Positions 1-10,518 of a DNA stretch of 64,000 nt are shown here, piece after piece. Source of the DNA: Epiperipatus broadwayi (taxonomy: Eukaryota > Onychophora > Udeonychophora > Euonychophora > Peripatidae); assembly GCA_028023455.1 (NCBI GenBank), contig JAQFVV010012508.1, forward strand, positions 3,965,877 through 4,029,876, given 5' to 3'. The notes below the pieces were generated by a model. That model was not told the origin of the DNA. It worked only from the letters and a program-made list of their open reading frames with translations, and did not search any database. The position numbers and the translations under genes were made by a program. The number at the start of each line of letters is the position of its first letter. The first letter of the stretch is position 1.

Positions 1-239
1 GTGTGACATTAAAGAGATCAAGATTAATGGAGATATTTTGCAAGGTGTTCTATTTCTCCAAAACTTTGTTCATCAATTTTATAACAAGTGTCTGTGATTT
101 AAAATAGGAAGTTAAATATTAATACTTGTTAATAAATTGTTTTTTCTCTTCACCAATACGCATGTGTTAGTGGAGCTGTAATTATAATATAATGTTTAAT
201 ATTCCGCTTAGTGCTTTTGAGATTTAGTATTAACTGAAA

Positions 240-425
240 CACACAGGCTTATTATATACCTGTGTCTATATATGTAATATATAGGGTATATGAGCACAGA
301 CTTTTACATGACCCACCGCTCTCCACACTATCTTATAATACTGATACACTTGAACACATCTGTTGAAAAGATAAATAATCACCAATATATGTATTTCATG
401 CTAAACCAACAATCATCAGTATATC
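240..425 (-). repeat. SINE-like repeat, family S (copy 1)
   Basis: Reverse-strand copy of a dispersed repeat that recurs near 14.6, 22.3, 32.3, 45.9, 46.4 and 52.7-53.1 kb. Shared blocks are GATGATCTGGACCAACTGAT, TGGTTTAGCATGAAATA and the run ending in TATAATAAGCCTGTG. This copy belongs to the subgroup ending in AAGCCTGTGTTTCAGTTA, not the subgroup ending in a tRNA B-box-like TTCAAATCC. No coding potential. The family name is mine. Confidence 0.6.
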
Positions 426-1079
426 AAATCTCATACTCATAGCTTTATGAATGAAGATTGTTGTGATTTATTGTATACATATGCAAATGAGCTTGAATTT
501 TTAATTAGTTAATCCATTGTTTGGAGAGAGCAAATCATGCCTCTCTTCTATTAATGGCACTGAGATCATTTGTTATGTAAAAAGCTTCTTTGACTTTTCT
601 TTTTGGCATCACTCTCCTCTGTGCAAATTATTTGGGCAGAACTGGGTTCAAATACATGGCCTGTAGCTGCTTAGTAGTCCTAGAAGATCGATGTTCCTTC
701 ATTTTTATTTTTAACCCTGTTGTATGCATCCCCGTGTTGGTAAATTCTTGTATTGATGTTGAGCTCAATGTTAGCACGTAATATTTATATAAGGCTATTA
801 TGACATTAGTGCTATATAATTAGAAAAATAGGTTAAAGCTAAGAGTATGGTCGCTCTTATCTTTATAAAGTCGAATCTTACATTAAGATTTGTAGAGGTC
901 TCTATTGTAATGCCACATGTACTAAGGTTATAGCCTTATATAAATATAATAGGAAGTTAAAGAAATAAAAATAAGTGGAGTTTATTTGAATCATCTATAT
1001 TTTGCAGGGGATCTTTTTTTTTTTTGTAAATAAGATGTTGAAGCTTAAGGAACTGATACAAGAAAGAGTTTAAAGATAA
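426..1079. other. AT-rich DNA, nothing recognised
   Basis: No coding region, RNA gene or clear repeat boundary. The open stretch at 590-781 is short, has no recognisable motif and looks like chance. Confidence 0.5.
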
Positions 1080-1520
1080 ATGCTGAAATGAATAAAGTAA
1101 TATTCAAAACATTTCAAAAAAGGAGATAATTGGGAATTAATAATAATGAATTAGAAGTTAATCAGGAAACATAATGGATGAAATTAATCATGAAATTAAA
1201 CATGGATGGAATCATTTTGATAATAATAACAATATTAAAAAGGATGTACGACTAGGTACTTAAAAAGGAAGAATTTATATATATATATCAATTTGGCTTA
1301 CCATTACTTACATATGAATGCTAAACAGAAGACCTTAGATCACAGTGAATTGTCTAGAAATGTATGTTGAGAGTAAAGGAAGGTGTTTAAAGAGAAATAC
1401 ATAGTTTAAATACAGATAAATATTACCAATATCATTCAACGAAAAGAAATGGCGATAAGCGGAGGGTTGAAGTTTTAAACTGGATTTCTAGAGATTGTAA
1501 AAAAAAAACTACATAGAGGA
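1080..1520 (+). pseudogene. RTE-type LINE reverse transcriptase C-terminal relic
   Basis: Translating across frames gives pieces matching the C-terminal part of the better-preserved LINE at 27.6-30.4 kb: WMKLIMKLNMDG for that copy's IDEINHRIKLDW, and VEVLNWISRDCK near 1464-1500 for its FEILNWIPRDCK. Several stops and frame changes make it a dead 3' fragment. The region follows the FADD box in this family and is part of the single ORF that carries endonuclease and reverse transcriptase. Identification rests on the in-window comparison. Confidence 0.6.
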
Positions 1521-2339
1521 TCTGTGTGTGAGGTAAATGAATAGAATAAGCAAATTTTCTAACGTGATACGGAAAAAATAATTTGTGGATTACTGAAATT
1601 AGAATGCCTGCTTGAACTTCTTTCCAACTCCCAAACTATGAACTATTTTTTTCTTTTTTAAGGTATTTAATGAAATTAAATTTACTTTGATAGTGATTTT
1701 TATTCTACTATGCTTTGGTCAAGGTTTGAAAATGGTGAAGATAATGATATAATGATTAGAATACACTCGATTATTATTGTTTAAAAATTGTCAGTTTTTA
1801 ATTTGAAAGATTTTATGACTTAAAAGATCCTTTTGAGGTAAGTCTAGCAACAACTTGATCCTCAAATCGTCATACTTCCAAATTGTTTTTATTATCTTCT
1901 CGTCATCATTATCTCTGGGAGCCTGTATGTATACTTACATTTATCATCCATGCGGACATCTGTGTTTTATAGCTTATATATAGGGGGGAAAGGGAACTAA
2001 ATTTATTTTCGATAAAATATAGCAATGAATATGTTATGTGGGATACAAGTGCTAATATCTATAGCTTTTACTTATTTTTTTAGTTTGTTTTTGCAAATAA
2101 TTTTAACATTTTGAAAACTAGACACTTTTATGAAGTTTTTTTTATCATGCATCCCGCAGTAACTGGATATTTATCTATAATTGCATTTTAAATTCTAATT
2201 AAAAATTCGCAGCGGCAAAACCATTACTGGTTACAAACATTTTTTATAAATTATATCGCTTTTAAATAAATAAATTACAATTTCTTTATTATATATATTA
2301 AAAAGAAAATATCTTTTATTGAAGCATGTTTTGGAGGAA
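1521..2339. other. AT-rich DNA, nothing recognised
   Basis: No open frame of note, no clear repeat ends. Homopolymer A and T runs only. Confidence 0.5.
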
Positions 2340-2540
2340 AAGATGAATGGAAACAAGAAGAAATGACGGAAAAGATTGACATTGTTGGGTGATATTAAGA
2401 GACTGGAAGAGTTACAGTGGAATTGAAGATCTGGGAAATAAAGAGAAGAGAGTGGAGAATTGGATGAATTGAGGTGATTGCTTACTGGACCTGTCCATGG
2501 GGCAGAATGCTATTGATTGATATATATAATCTCTCACACC
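2340..2540 (+). pseudogene. Possible LINE endonuclease fragment
   Basis: Conceptual translation across frames gives IVG followed by degraded sequence, then AYWTCPWGRMLLIDIYN near 2480-2531. This resembles the YTWTxPxGxxxxQIDYIL segment of apurinic-type endonucleases in RTE/BovB-like LINEs. Stops and at least two frame changes interrupt it. The match is short, so it may be another LINE family or chance. Confidence 0.3.
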
Positions 2541-3240
2541 ATCGAATATATATAAAAAAAAAAAAAAAGGATTGCTAAAACTGAAGCATTGTAAATCATG
2601 TACTTAAAACAAAAATATTCAAACTGTGACGCAAATCTTTACGTACCTTTATTAAAGTCATTTGTTTTGAATTGATTGAATCTTATTTTTATATTTCATA
2701 GGATCACAAATAGTTTTAAAAAAAGTGTGACAAAATCTTATAAGCACATGACATTCTTTTTTAGAATTGTGATTATATGCGTTTGTGTGAGCATTCATGA
2801 AAAACAAAATGTATATAATTCTTCTCTAAAAGTAATAATAAGTATATAAGAACTATCTGTCGTACGGTAATTGCAAAAGGAAAAACTCTTGACATTTTAA
2901 CTACGTTTCATTTTTTATTTGAGCAAATTACTATAAGGAAACACTAATTATCTATCTCAAAGTAATTGATTTACTGTCTATACATTTATAAACATATTTA
3001 TATAATCACAAAATAAAGTATATCCCATATATACTTTAATTATTCATAATGAGCCTTTAAATACTTCTTAATTAATGTAATATTCTTTTTGTTGGGAACT
3101 CAACTTATTTTTACTTTACCCATAAATAATGGACTTGACCAAATTACTGTATTCAAGATCAGATTGAATTTACAATATAGCTAGCCACTGAAATAATCAT
3201 GAAAGTAAATAAATAGCCCATAATATAAACAGATTAATCG
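2541..3240. other. AT-rich DNA, nothing recognised
   Basis: AT-rich sequence with scattered short poly-A and TA runs. No gene or repeat could be supported. Confidence 0.5.
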
Positions 3241-3253
3241 GAGAGGTGGATCA

Positions 3254-3616
3254 ATGAATCTCATTGTTTTCGTTAAGGAAAGTTGCTATATATATATATT
3301 GGAAGGTTCATGCGATAGACATCAAGCATTTGTCAAAATGGCAGTTAACTTATTACGAACTATTTGGAACAGGAAACTACTATCTACTGATCTCATCGTA
3401 TCTGCACTTGAGAAGAGTCACCTGTCGGTTGAAAGTATCAGATTTCAGAAGGGGAGTCTCGGCGTTTCTTTCCAAACATTAGTTACATCATTAACAACTA
3501 AACTTTTGCAACCCAACAACTGCGGCAGATGCAAACATCTGTTTATAAACTATTGTATATATCTTGTTATTGCTAATACTTATAGTAAACATTTATTTAG
3601 TGAATTATGTGACTAA
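3254..3616 (+). other. Unrecognised open frame of 120 codons
   Basis: A 120-codon frame begins at ATG 3254 and overlaps a second 72-codon frame. The interval 3300-3530 is visibly less AT-rich than its surroundings. Neither translation has a motif, signal peptide or domain I recognise. An old transposon remnant or a chance ORF is as likely as a gene. No splice sites or promoter could be assigned. Confidence 0.15.
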
Positions 3617-4361
3617 CCGGAATATTATTCAAGCAGTAATACGGATATAAACACAACAATTTTAAGTCCAGATGTGCACAACAACAAGCTATCAATGTAT
3701 AAATTATCAGTTGATACTTTAATATTTAATTTTGAATTCGTTTGAATTATTTATTTCTTATTAATCTAAGTCTTTAGTGAGTTTATAGCTAAAATATATT
3801 ATAAATGATTATTAGTACTTAATAATATGAAATAAACATTTGCACTTTAATTAAAGTAACTATTATAAACAATCTGGATTATACTATTTTTATATTAAAA
3901 AAGACGCATAGATTTGTGAAAGAAAAATAAGAAATTTTTAAATAAATATTTTATGAATTTTTAAGCCTTTTTTTTTTAACCTCTAATAAATAAGCAGCGT
4001 AATGATATTCAAACCTTTTTTATATATATCCTGTCACTGATAAATTCTCTTGAGCAGATTATTATAGCTGACATTTTAATTATATTAAAAGCTTATTAAA
4101 AATTTTTTTAAATAAATTACTAAGAAACGCTTTCATAAGTCAAAAATTTGAAAACATATTAAGCGTTTTAAATAAACTAGGATATGTTTATTAATTATTA
4201 TTTTTTTAATATTTTCTTTTCTGATTATGTTGTTTGTTCATTTTTTAATTCTTATGTAAATTTTAATATATATACAGTATTTAAATTATGATTCAAATTA
4301 AGATCTAAACTTTATAATTTATAATGCGTAGTCACATTATTACTATTATGTATATCATTGA
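3617..4361. other. AT-rich DNA, nothing recognised
   Basis: Very AT-rich with poly-T and TA tracts. No coding or repeat structure supported. Confidence 0.5.
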
Positions 4362-4475
4362 AAACCAATCAACACTTAGACAATCCCAGTATCAATAACA
4401 GCCAACAATTTCAAACCGTTGTCAAGGCAACCTTTTAACAATAAAGGTGGAATCCAACCTTTATAAACATATATA
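4362..4475 (+). repeat. Dispersed repeat, family R (copy 1)
   Basis: About 115 bp sharing the order CAACACTTA, ACAAT, CAGTATCA, GTTGTCAAGGCAACC and AATAAAGGTGGAA with copies at 20.08 kb (reverse), 38.26 kb and 38.55 kb. The block AGGTGGAAATCCACCT, clear in the 38.55-kb copy, is a perfect short palindrome. No coding sequence and no polymerase III boxes that I can place. Type unknown. Confidence 0.55.
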
Positions 4476-4569
4476 TAACTCGTTCTACGTGCTTTTACTT
4501 TAGAAGTTGTCCTTCACTATTCTCTCCAATGCATATATTTTCATAAAACATATAACTGAAGACTAAACA

Positions 4570-4743
4570 TCACATGATCATCATCTCTTGTGCTAGCACA
4601 TAACTGTTATTAAACAGGCAAAACTCTCCATACAGTAGTGCCACCTTGTGCCAGCCAGAGTAATCGATGGATGCCTTCTGGCATCCATCAATTACTCTGG
4701 TTGGTACAGGGTGGCATTACTATATGGAGAGTTTTGCCTGTTT
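4570..4743 (+). repeat. Foldback element, family M (copy 1, short form)
   Basis: Starts at TCACATGATC and runs through a 45-bp unique leader into a palindrome. Left arm AAACAGGCAAAACTCTCC... and right arm ...GAGAGTTTTGCCTGTTT pair over about 60 bp, with the axis near 4679. Arms continue through CCATACAGTAGTGCCACC and AGAGTAATCGATGGATGCC. The leader is on one side only, as in the other copies. This is the shortest copy; the centre found in longer copies, including the hammerhead-like sequence, is absent. Confidence 0.8.
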
Positions 4744-5135
4744 ATTAACTGAAGACTAGATATTCTTTATGTATATATATGGTAATTGTTTCTTTAGTAA
4801 AGTCAATAACAACTTCTTGAGTTTTTAAGTGGTTTATATATAAATTAGACAAGTATTTGTTCATTAATCTAACTTTTGTCTTTAAAAACATGTAGGAGCA
4901 ACAATATTATATTGAGCATGTTTTTACATAACATTAATACCATCTTAAATGTTAGTTTTACATTTTCTGCTAAGAGACTTCAATTATATAATGGCTTAAA
5001 TCATATCATTCAACTACTTATAAATATTACAGCAGCATAGCAGTTGTATACTATTTAGATCTAGCTTCATTAATTTAGAGATAATTACAATAATCTTTTC
5101 ATTGGTCATTGGCATTTCTTCTCTCTAAAACTATT
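4744..5135. other. AT-rich DNA, nothing recognised
   Basis: No gene or repeat supported between the foldback and the target duplication of the hAT element. Confidence 0.5.
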
Positions 5136-5394
5136 GTTTAGAACAGCGTTTCTTAAACTTTTTTCATTCATGACCCTTTCTATCATGGAGATTTTTTCAA
5201 CCCCAGATATTAAATATAAAATAAATATAGAAATAAATATTCCCATAAATAATTTATTTATTTGGTAAACAGTATACCTTTGAAAATAAGTAGTTTTAGG
5301 ATTTGTTTTAAGTATACAAAAATTAATGAAAGAAAATCACGTTTTAATGAGACAGATGTACTTGTTTTTTGCTGCATAACAAATTAAATCTTGG

Positions 5395-7182
5395 TTAAAT
5401 ATTTGATACTGCTGGATGTAAAGCATCTTCAATGTTTTTCAGCATTGCACGATATTTGGATTTAATATACATTAAAGCTGAAAAAGTCATTTCACATAAA
5501 TATGTGGTGCTGAATGGCAGAACATTTAATGCCATTTCAGAAAGTGTGGGAAATTCAGTCCTAGCTCCAATCCAGGATTCAGTCAAGGATTTTTGTGGAA
5601 AGTCAAGTGCTCAGCAAATTCCTCTTGGGCTTTATATAGCAGGTGATTAATCTCATTAATGTCAATCAAAAATGGTCTTTGAATCCAAGATAACTTTTTG
5701 AAATCTAAATTCGATATAAAGTATTTGCAAAACTGTGTTTCTAGGGTTTTTAAGTGATCTATAATAATTTTTGCAATTAAAGTTTTACAATTATTTTTTT
5801 CAGTTATAAAATTGTCAATAGGCCAAAACATTTCCAATGAATCATTTTCCACTCTCTTCTTCCAAATGTTGATCTTTTTAATAAAACCTTCAATTTTATC
5901 ATTCGAAGTAAAAATATTGCTATTTTTTCCTTGAAGAGACAAGTTAAGATCATTTAGCTTCTCAAAAATATCAGACAAATAGCACAGCTTTGATAGCCAT
6001 AAGTCATTTTGAAAAAGAGCAGCAAGATCAGATTTTTGTTCGGTTAAAAATACAATAATTTTTTTTTTTAATAACAATAATCTTCTTAAACTTTGCCCTC
6101 TTGACATCCATCTTACTTCTGCATGTAATAATAAATTTTTGTATTCAGAGTCCATGTCTTTACAAAGATTTGAAAATAAACGGCTGTTAAGGGCACAGCT
6201 TTTAATAAAGTTTATAATTTTGACAGCATCCTGAAGCACATTGTTCAATTCCGTTGCTAATTTTTTTGCTGCAAGGGCCTCTCGATGGATCAGGCAGTGT
6301 GTAAAAGTTACATGATTATTACCAGAAGCTTTAACAAATGATTTAAAACCAATATTTTCACCAGTCATTGCTTTTGCACCATCTGTGCATACTCCAAAGC
6401 AATTTTTCCATTCTAAACCTTCAGTTTTAAAAAATTTGTCTACTTTATTATATATGTCTTCCCCTCTTGTATGTTCTTCCAAAGAATGACAAAATAACAA
6501 TTCTTCCTCAATGTTTTCTTTATAAATGTATCTGACATACACTAATAATTGAGCTATTTTTGAAATATCAGTTGTTTCGTCCAACTGAATTGTAAATATT
6601 GGGCTTTCTTTAAGTCTAGTAATAAGTTGCTCAAATTGGTCATTGCTAATTTCAGAAATTCTATTAGTGACAGTGTCATTTGACAAAGGAATTTTCCAAA
6701 TTTCATCACCATATTTACTTCTGTGAAGTATTTCTACCATTTTAATAGCAGCAGATAATATAAGATCTTCTCCAATGGTGAATGGCTTTTTATTTTTAGC
6801 AATCAGATATGAAACTTCATATGATGCGAGTAAATATTTTTCATTAACAGTTATAAATTTCTCAAAATATTGTTTTTCTTTATTTGAAGTTTTTAACAGT
6901 CGTTCGAAATATTCTTTTGGTTTATTGACATATGAAGGATGTTTGGATTCAAAATGCCTTTTTAATTTTGATGGTTTCATATTCTCCATAGACAAAACAT
7001 AGAGGTTGTTCATTACTATCACAGTTGTTGAAAGTAAAGCCAAATTGGAGAAATGTCTCATCATATTTTCTTTTTCGCATCTTAGATCCCTCTTTCTGAT
7101 TAAGAGTTCCTCCTTGAAGAGACTTTGTAGCATTGCCATCTGCATCATTACCTTTGGTACTCAAGTTCAACCATTTAATCAT
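5395..7182 (-). pseudogene. hAT transposase, ZBED5/SCAND3-like, frameshifted
   Basis: Cut-and-paste transposase of the hAT group related to domesticated ZBED5-like proteins (family knowledge). The start at 7182 (MIKWLNL) leads into a BED zinc finger: PLCFVYGE, then, after a frameshift near 6990, SKLKRHFESKHP. The second finger cysteine is tyrosine (CFVY). The main frame 5583-7148 (521 codons) holds QLDETTD (residues 188-194) and FGVCTDGAKAMTG (251-263) with candidate catalytic aspartates 190 and 256, then HCLIHREALAAK (284-295) and EVRWMSRG (344-351). A second frameshift near 5586 separates the C-terminal dimerisation part, PFSTTYLCEMTFSALMYIKS, ending at 5395. With two frameshifts and a damaged finger it cannot make an active enzyme. 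A sister relic lies at 62.9 kb. Confidence 0.85.
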
Positions 7183-7618
7183 GGATAAAAAGTATTTTTA
7201 TCCTAAAATATAAATAAAATAACAGTACTTATTAGTTAGCAGAGACACCAAGGGACATTTTTTAATATTCCCCTATGTTTTCTTTTTTAATATTTAAAAA
7301 ATATCAATATATCAATTATAAATTACCTGTTAAGTTTAAAAAATAGGAATATGTTTTTACTGGTTAATAAATAAATGACAATAAGTTTCAAATAAAGAAT
7401 AAATTTTTATAATAACTAATAGGATGATAAATTTTCAATAAAAAAGTTAGAAAAAAAAGTATACAAGCATTTATATATATATAAAATAACATCTTTCATA
7501 ATATTTATTCAAATAAATACTAACCTTAGTCGAGTAAAACAGTAAAATACAATGTTGTATTGTTCTTGCAATGTGGACACTTGTTGAAATGAAACCGAAA
7601 CAAATAACTTGACCGGAA

Positions 7619-7783
7619 ATGTGATGTGATGTAATGTATTTGGCTTCTCCTTAAACGAAGTCAAGAATATCTCAGCAACTATGCCCAGATAAACCTGTTA
7701 GCAATGTGATGTGATGTATTTGGCTTCTCCTTAAACGAAGTCAAGAATATCTCAGCAACTATGCCCAGATAAACCTGTTAGCC
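7619..7783. repeat. 80-bp tandem duplication in LINE 3' UTR
   Basis: The block beginning ATGTGATGTGATG and running through TATTTGGCTTCTCC to AAACCTGTTAGC occurs twice in a row, at about 7619-7703 and 7704-7783, nearly identical apart from a few bases in the ATGTGATG prefix. It lies just downstream of the reverse transcriptase stop codon (minus-strand sense). Confidence 0.85.
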
Positions 7784-7805
7784 ACTTTATTTTCCATTCC
7801 CCACT

Positions 7806-10235
7806 CTAAGTCTTCCCATATTCTGCCCCATCCCATTTCCACAACATAATCTTTGTCAACTCTATGGCCTTTAAATCTAAATCCCCCTTATCTTTTCGCA
7901 AACCCAGCATAAAAACTAATAACTCACTTTCTGTATAGTCACTTTGTTCATACCTATTCTCCCATAACTTCATTATCTGTACCCTTTCTGCTTTCAAGCA
8001 TTTACATTCAATCAACAGATGCCTAATATTTTCTATACCTTCCTTACACAATTTGCACGCTAAATCACCCATAGTTTTCCATTTACATGTATATTCTCTT
8101 GTTGCTAAAGATCCCGTTCGAGCCTTAAACAATAAACTACTTTCCTTACTATTATCATAAATTAACTCGCTTCCAATATTCCGTTTACTTCTATATATAT
8201 TTAAACTCTTCTTACCCTCCATACTACTTCTCCATCTCTCCAACTCCCTATTTTTTATTAATGCTTCTATTCTTTTATCCCATTCCTTACCACTATAACA
8301 CTCAACAATCCTCCTAACACAATCATCCCACCTTTTATACAAGTATACCGATAAAAATTCTTTATCCAAATCTTTTGCATACCGCATTACCTTTCTCACC
8401 CATCTTGTTACCTGCCCTTTACTCATAACCCAATTAAACACTATTTTGGCTATTCTTTTACTATCCATAAACTGCAACCTACCAAACATTTTCATTTTAC
8501 TTTTTGCATCTCTCATATAGAAACTTGACCATCCCATTTCTCCTTGAATTGCCTCCTTTGCTGTCCACATCTCTGCATCTAATGCATGTCTTCCTACTTC
8601 CCTTTGTACTTTCTCTAAATAATCTAAAATCCTTTTACTAACACATAATGCATCATTACCATATGTTAACCCTGCTACTGCAACTCCCTTCCATACAATT
8701 CTAGCTACATCATATTTATTATATGAAAATACTGTTAGTTTCTTTACCAAACCCTTTCTTTTCTTTGCTTCATTTACCAATTTTTTCTCCCATTCATCCA
8801 AGCAATTTTCCTGATTACATAAGATGATTCCCAAATACCTATATCTATCCACCACACTTAACTTTATATCCCCCAATAAAAAAACTACATCCTCTCTTTC
8901 CCCAGTATTAACCATCATTATATTTGATTTTTCTTCACTAAATTTAATCCCCATCTCTTTACCCACCCTTGCACATGTCCTCAACATAATATCCATATCT
9001 TCTCTTCTTTCTGCACATAAAAAGATATCATCTGCAAAAAAAAGACCCAACAAAGTATATACTCCTTTGCCACCTATTAATGGTATCTCTACCCCTCTTC
9101 CTAGTCTTTCTATTGCTTTTTCCATTTCACTCAAAAACAACAAAAACAAAATCGGTGACATAGGGCATCCTTGCCTTAATCCCACTCCATTTTTAACTTT
9201 AACTGATTCTATATCCCCTAATTGGTAAGTATAATAATTATTTTCATATAATTTCTTAATAATATTTACTAAAGCTTCATCCATTCCCAAATTGGCTAAT
9301 CTTACCCATAATCTATTTCTATTTACTCTATCATATGCTTTCTCTATATCTATAAAACTCATATATAATGATCTACCTGAATTCCTACTCATCTCCATAA
9401 GTTGTGTAACTACAAACAAACTATCTCCTATACGCCTATCTGACCTAAAACCTCCTTGCATTTCCCCCACTACATTATTCTCTTCCATCCATTTTACAAC
9501 TCTTCCAGCTACCATATATGCGAAAACTTTATATAAAACTGATGTTACTGCTATCGGTCTATAATTATTTAACTTTCTATGATCCTTACCCTTTCCTTTA
9601 AATAATAATCTTATTCTTGTATTACTCCAACTACCTGGAAAAACTGTCTTCTGCGCCATCTTATTAAAACATGATAATAACTTTGCTTTTGCTCTATGCC
9701 CTAAATTCATTACCATCTCTGCTGCCCATCCATCTAAACCTCTCACCTTTCCACTTTTCAATCTCTTTCCTGCCTCATTCAATTCATTTTTTGTGAACCT
9801 AATATTTCCACTACTAACTGCTTTCATGTTTTCTCTCACTAATTCCTTCACATCTAACATCTTTTCTATATCCATTACATATCTATTTAAGATTTTCTCT
9901 AGCTCGCCTCTAGAGCTACATTCTATTCCCTCATCATCTATTAATACTATCTCTCTTTCCCCTACATTTCTCCTTTTAATGTAATTCCAAAATTTTTTAC
10001 TCCCATCTCTTCCACTTTTATTAACATCCTCCAACAATTTATTATTTAACTTCATCCTCTCTATATAATTATCCATTTTAGCTAGCTTCTTTTCCAAGTA
10101 CTTTCCCCATTTAGCATTAATATCATTTTCACTTTCTTTATTCTTAATAGCACACTTATATTCTCTGCATGCTTTTTCCCTCTCTTTTACACTTTTACTA
10201 ACTCTCATTTTTTTATTTTTTTTATTTTTCTTCAT
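7806..10235 (-). CDS. LINE reverse transcriptase, open for 809 codons
   Basis: RNA-dependent DNA polymerase that copies the element at its target site. Visible motifs: NNYRPI (223-228), FIDIEKAYDRV (294-304, first catalytic Asp 296), GLRQGCPMSPILF (352-364) and FADD (400-403, the catalytic Asp pair). A thumb and linker follow, then a CX2CX8HX4C finger (Cys727, Cys730, His739, Cys744) typical of the C-terminal domain in many LINEs. The frame has no internal stop, unlike all other retroelements in this window, so the insertion is young or the copy was recently active. The listed start (MKKNKK) is an artefact of a frameshift in an A-rich run near 10205-10240. In the intact element this was one polyprotein continuous with the upstream endonuclease. 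Confidence 0.9.
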   Translation of the reverse strand: MKKNKKNKKMRVSKSVKEREKACREYKCAIKNKESENDINAKWGKYLEKKLAKMDNYIERMKLNNKLLEDVNKSGRDGSKKFWNYIKRRNVGEREIVLIDDEGIECSSRGELEKILNRYVMDIEKMLDVKELVRENMKAVSSGNIRFTKNELNEAGKRLKSGKVRGLDGWAAEMVMNLGHRAKAKLLSCFNKMAQKTVFPGSWSNTRIRLLFKGKGKDHRKLNNYRPIAVTSVLYKVFAYMVAGRVVKWMEENNVVGEMQGGFRSDRRIGDSLFVVTQLMEMSRNSGRSLYMSFIDIEKAYDRVNRNRLWVRLANLGMDEALVNIIKKLYENNYYTYQLGDIESVKVKNGVGLRQGCPMSPILFLLFLSEMEKAIERLGRGVEIPLIGGKGVYTLLGLFFADDIFLCAERREDMDIMLRTCARVGKEMGIKFSEEKSNIMMVNTGEREDVVFLLGDIKLSVVDRYRYLGIILCNQENCLDEWEKKLVNEAKKRKGLVKKLTVFSYNKYDVARIVWKGVAVAGLTYGNDALCVSKRILDYLEKVQREVGRHALDAEMWTAKEAIQGEMGWSSFYMRDAKSKMKMFGRLQFMDSKRIAKIVFNWVMSKGQVTRWVRKVMRYAKDLDKEFLSVYLYKRWDDCVRRIVECYSGKEWDKRIEALIKNRELERWRSSMEGKKSLNIYRSKRNIGSELIYDNSKESSLLFKARTGSLATREYTCKWKTMGDLACKLCKEGIENIRHLLIECKCLKAERVQIMKLWENRYEQSDYTESELLVFMLGLRKDKGDLDLKAIELTKIMLWKWDGAEYGKT

Positions 10236-10490
10236 ATTCTCGACTAAAAACCCTATTTGCCACTTTTTCTACTTCACCACACCAGTCCTTATACTCATCC
10301 CCAACCAACTGCTCCATGATTTCTTCAACTTTTATTTTATACTCTTCCAACTTATTCTTATCATTCACTCTCCATCCACATCTTTCACTATTATTTCTAC
10401 CTTTATTTCTATCCTCCATTACATTACTAACCATTTCTATTACAATAAAGTTATGATCACTATTACACACTCTCTGTATTATATAATCAC
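10222..10490 (-). pseudogene. LINE endonuclease C-terminal end, truncated
   Basis: The frame reads HCDYIIQRVCNSDHNFIVIE and on to REYEEK. The SDHN box is the conserved end of apurinic/apyrimidinic-type LINE endonucleases, and the preceding DYII matches their IDYI segment. Everything upstream, including the catalytic core, is missing, so the copy was 5'-truncated at insertion. The frame overlaps the reverse transcriptase frame by 14 bases at an A-rich run, where one indel separates the two. Confidence 0.75.
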
Positions 10491-10518
10491 AGTGGCGCCA
10501 ACCTTATTCTCGCCACTG
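10490..10518. repeat. Perfect 8-bp stem hairpin at LINE 5' junction
   Basis: CAGTGGCG (10490-10497) and CGCCACTG (10511-10518) are perfect inverted copies around a 13-base loop. It sits where LINE homology stops and hAT sequence resumes. CAGTGGCG resembles a hAT-type terminus, so this may be the footprint of a small element, or simply a secondary structure at which reverse transcription stopped. Confidence 0.55.

Larger units (their letters stand above)
7619..10490 (-). mobile_element. 5'-truncated non-LTR retrotransposon (LINE)
   Basis: A LINE inserted in the same orientation as its host hAT element. It reads, 5' to 3' on the minus strand: the last residues of an endonuclease (from about 10490), reverse transcriptase, C-terminal zinc finger, stop at 7806, then an approximately 185-bp 3' UTR with an 80-bp tandem duplication, ending in a short ACATCACATCACAT tail. 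Ending in a simple repeat instead of poly-A is usual for CR1/L2/RTE-like clades. I could not find a target duplication. The 5' junction falls at a small hairpin (10490-10518). Clade is not assigned. Confidence 0.75.

Noticed and set aside
7806-10235. Plus-strand open frames within the LINE (8824-9228, 9292-9564, 9793-9984)
   Set aside because: They are antisense shadows of the reverse transcriptase frame.
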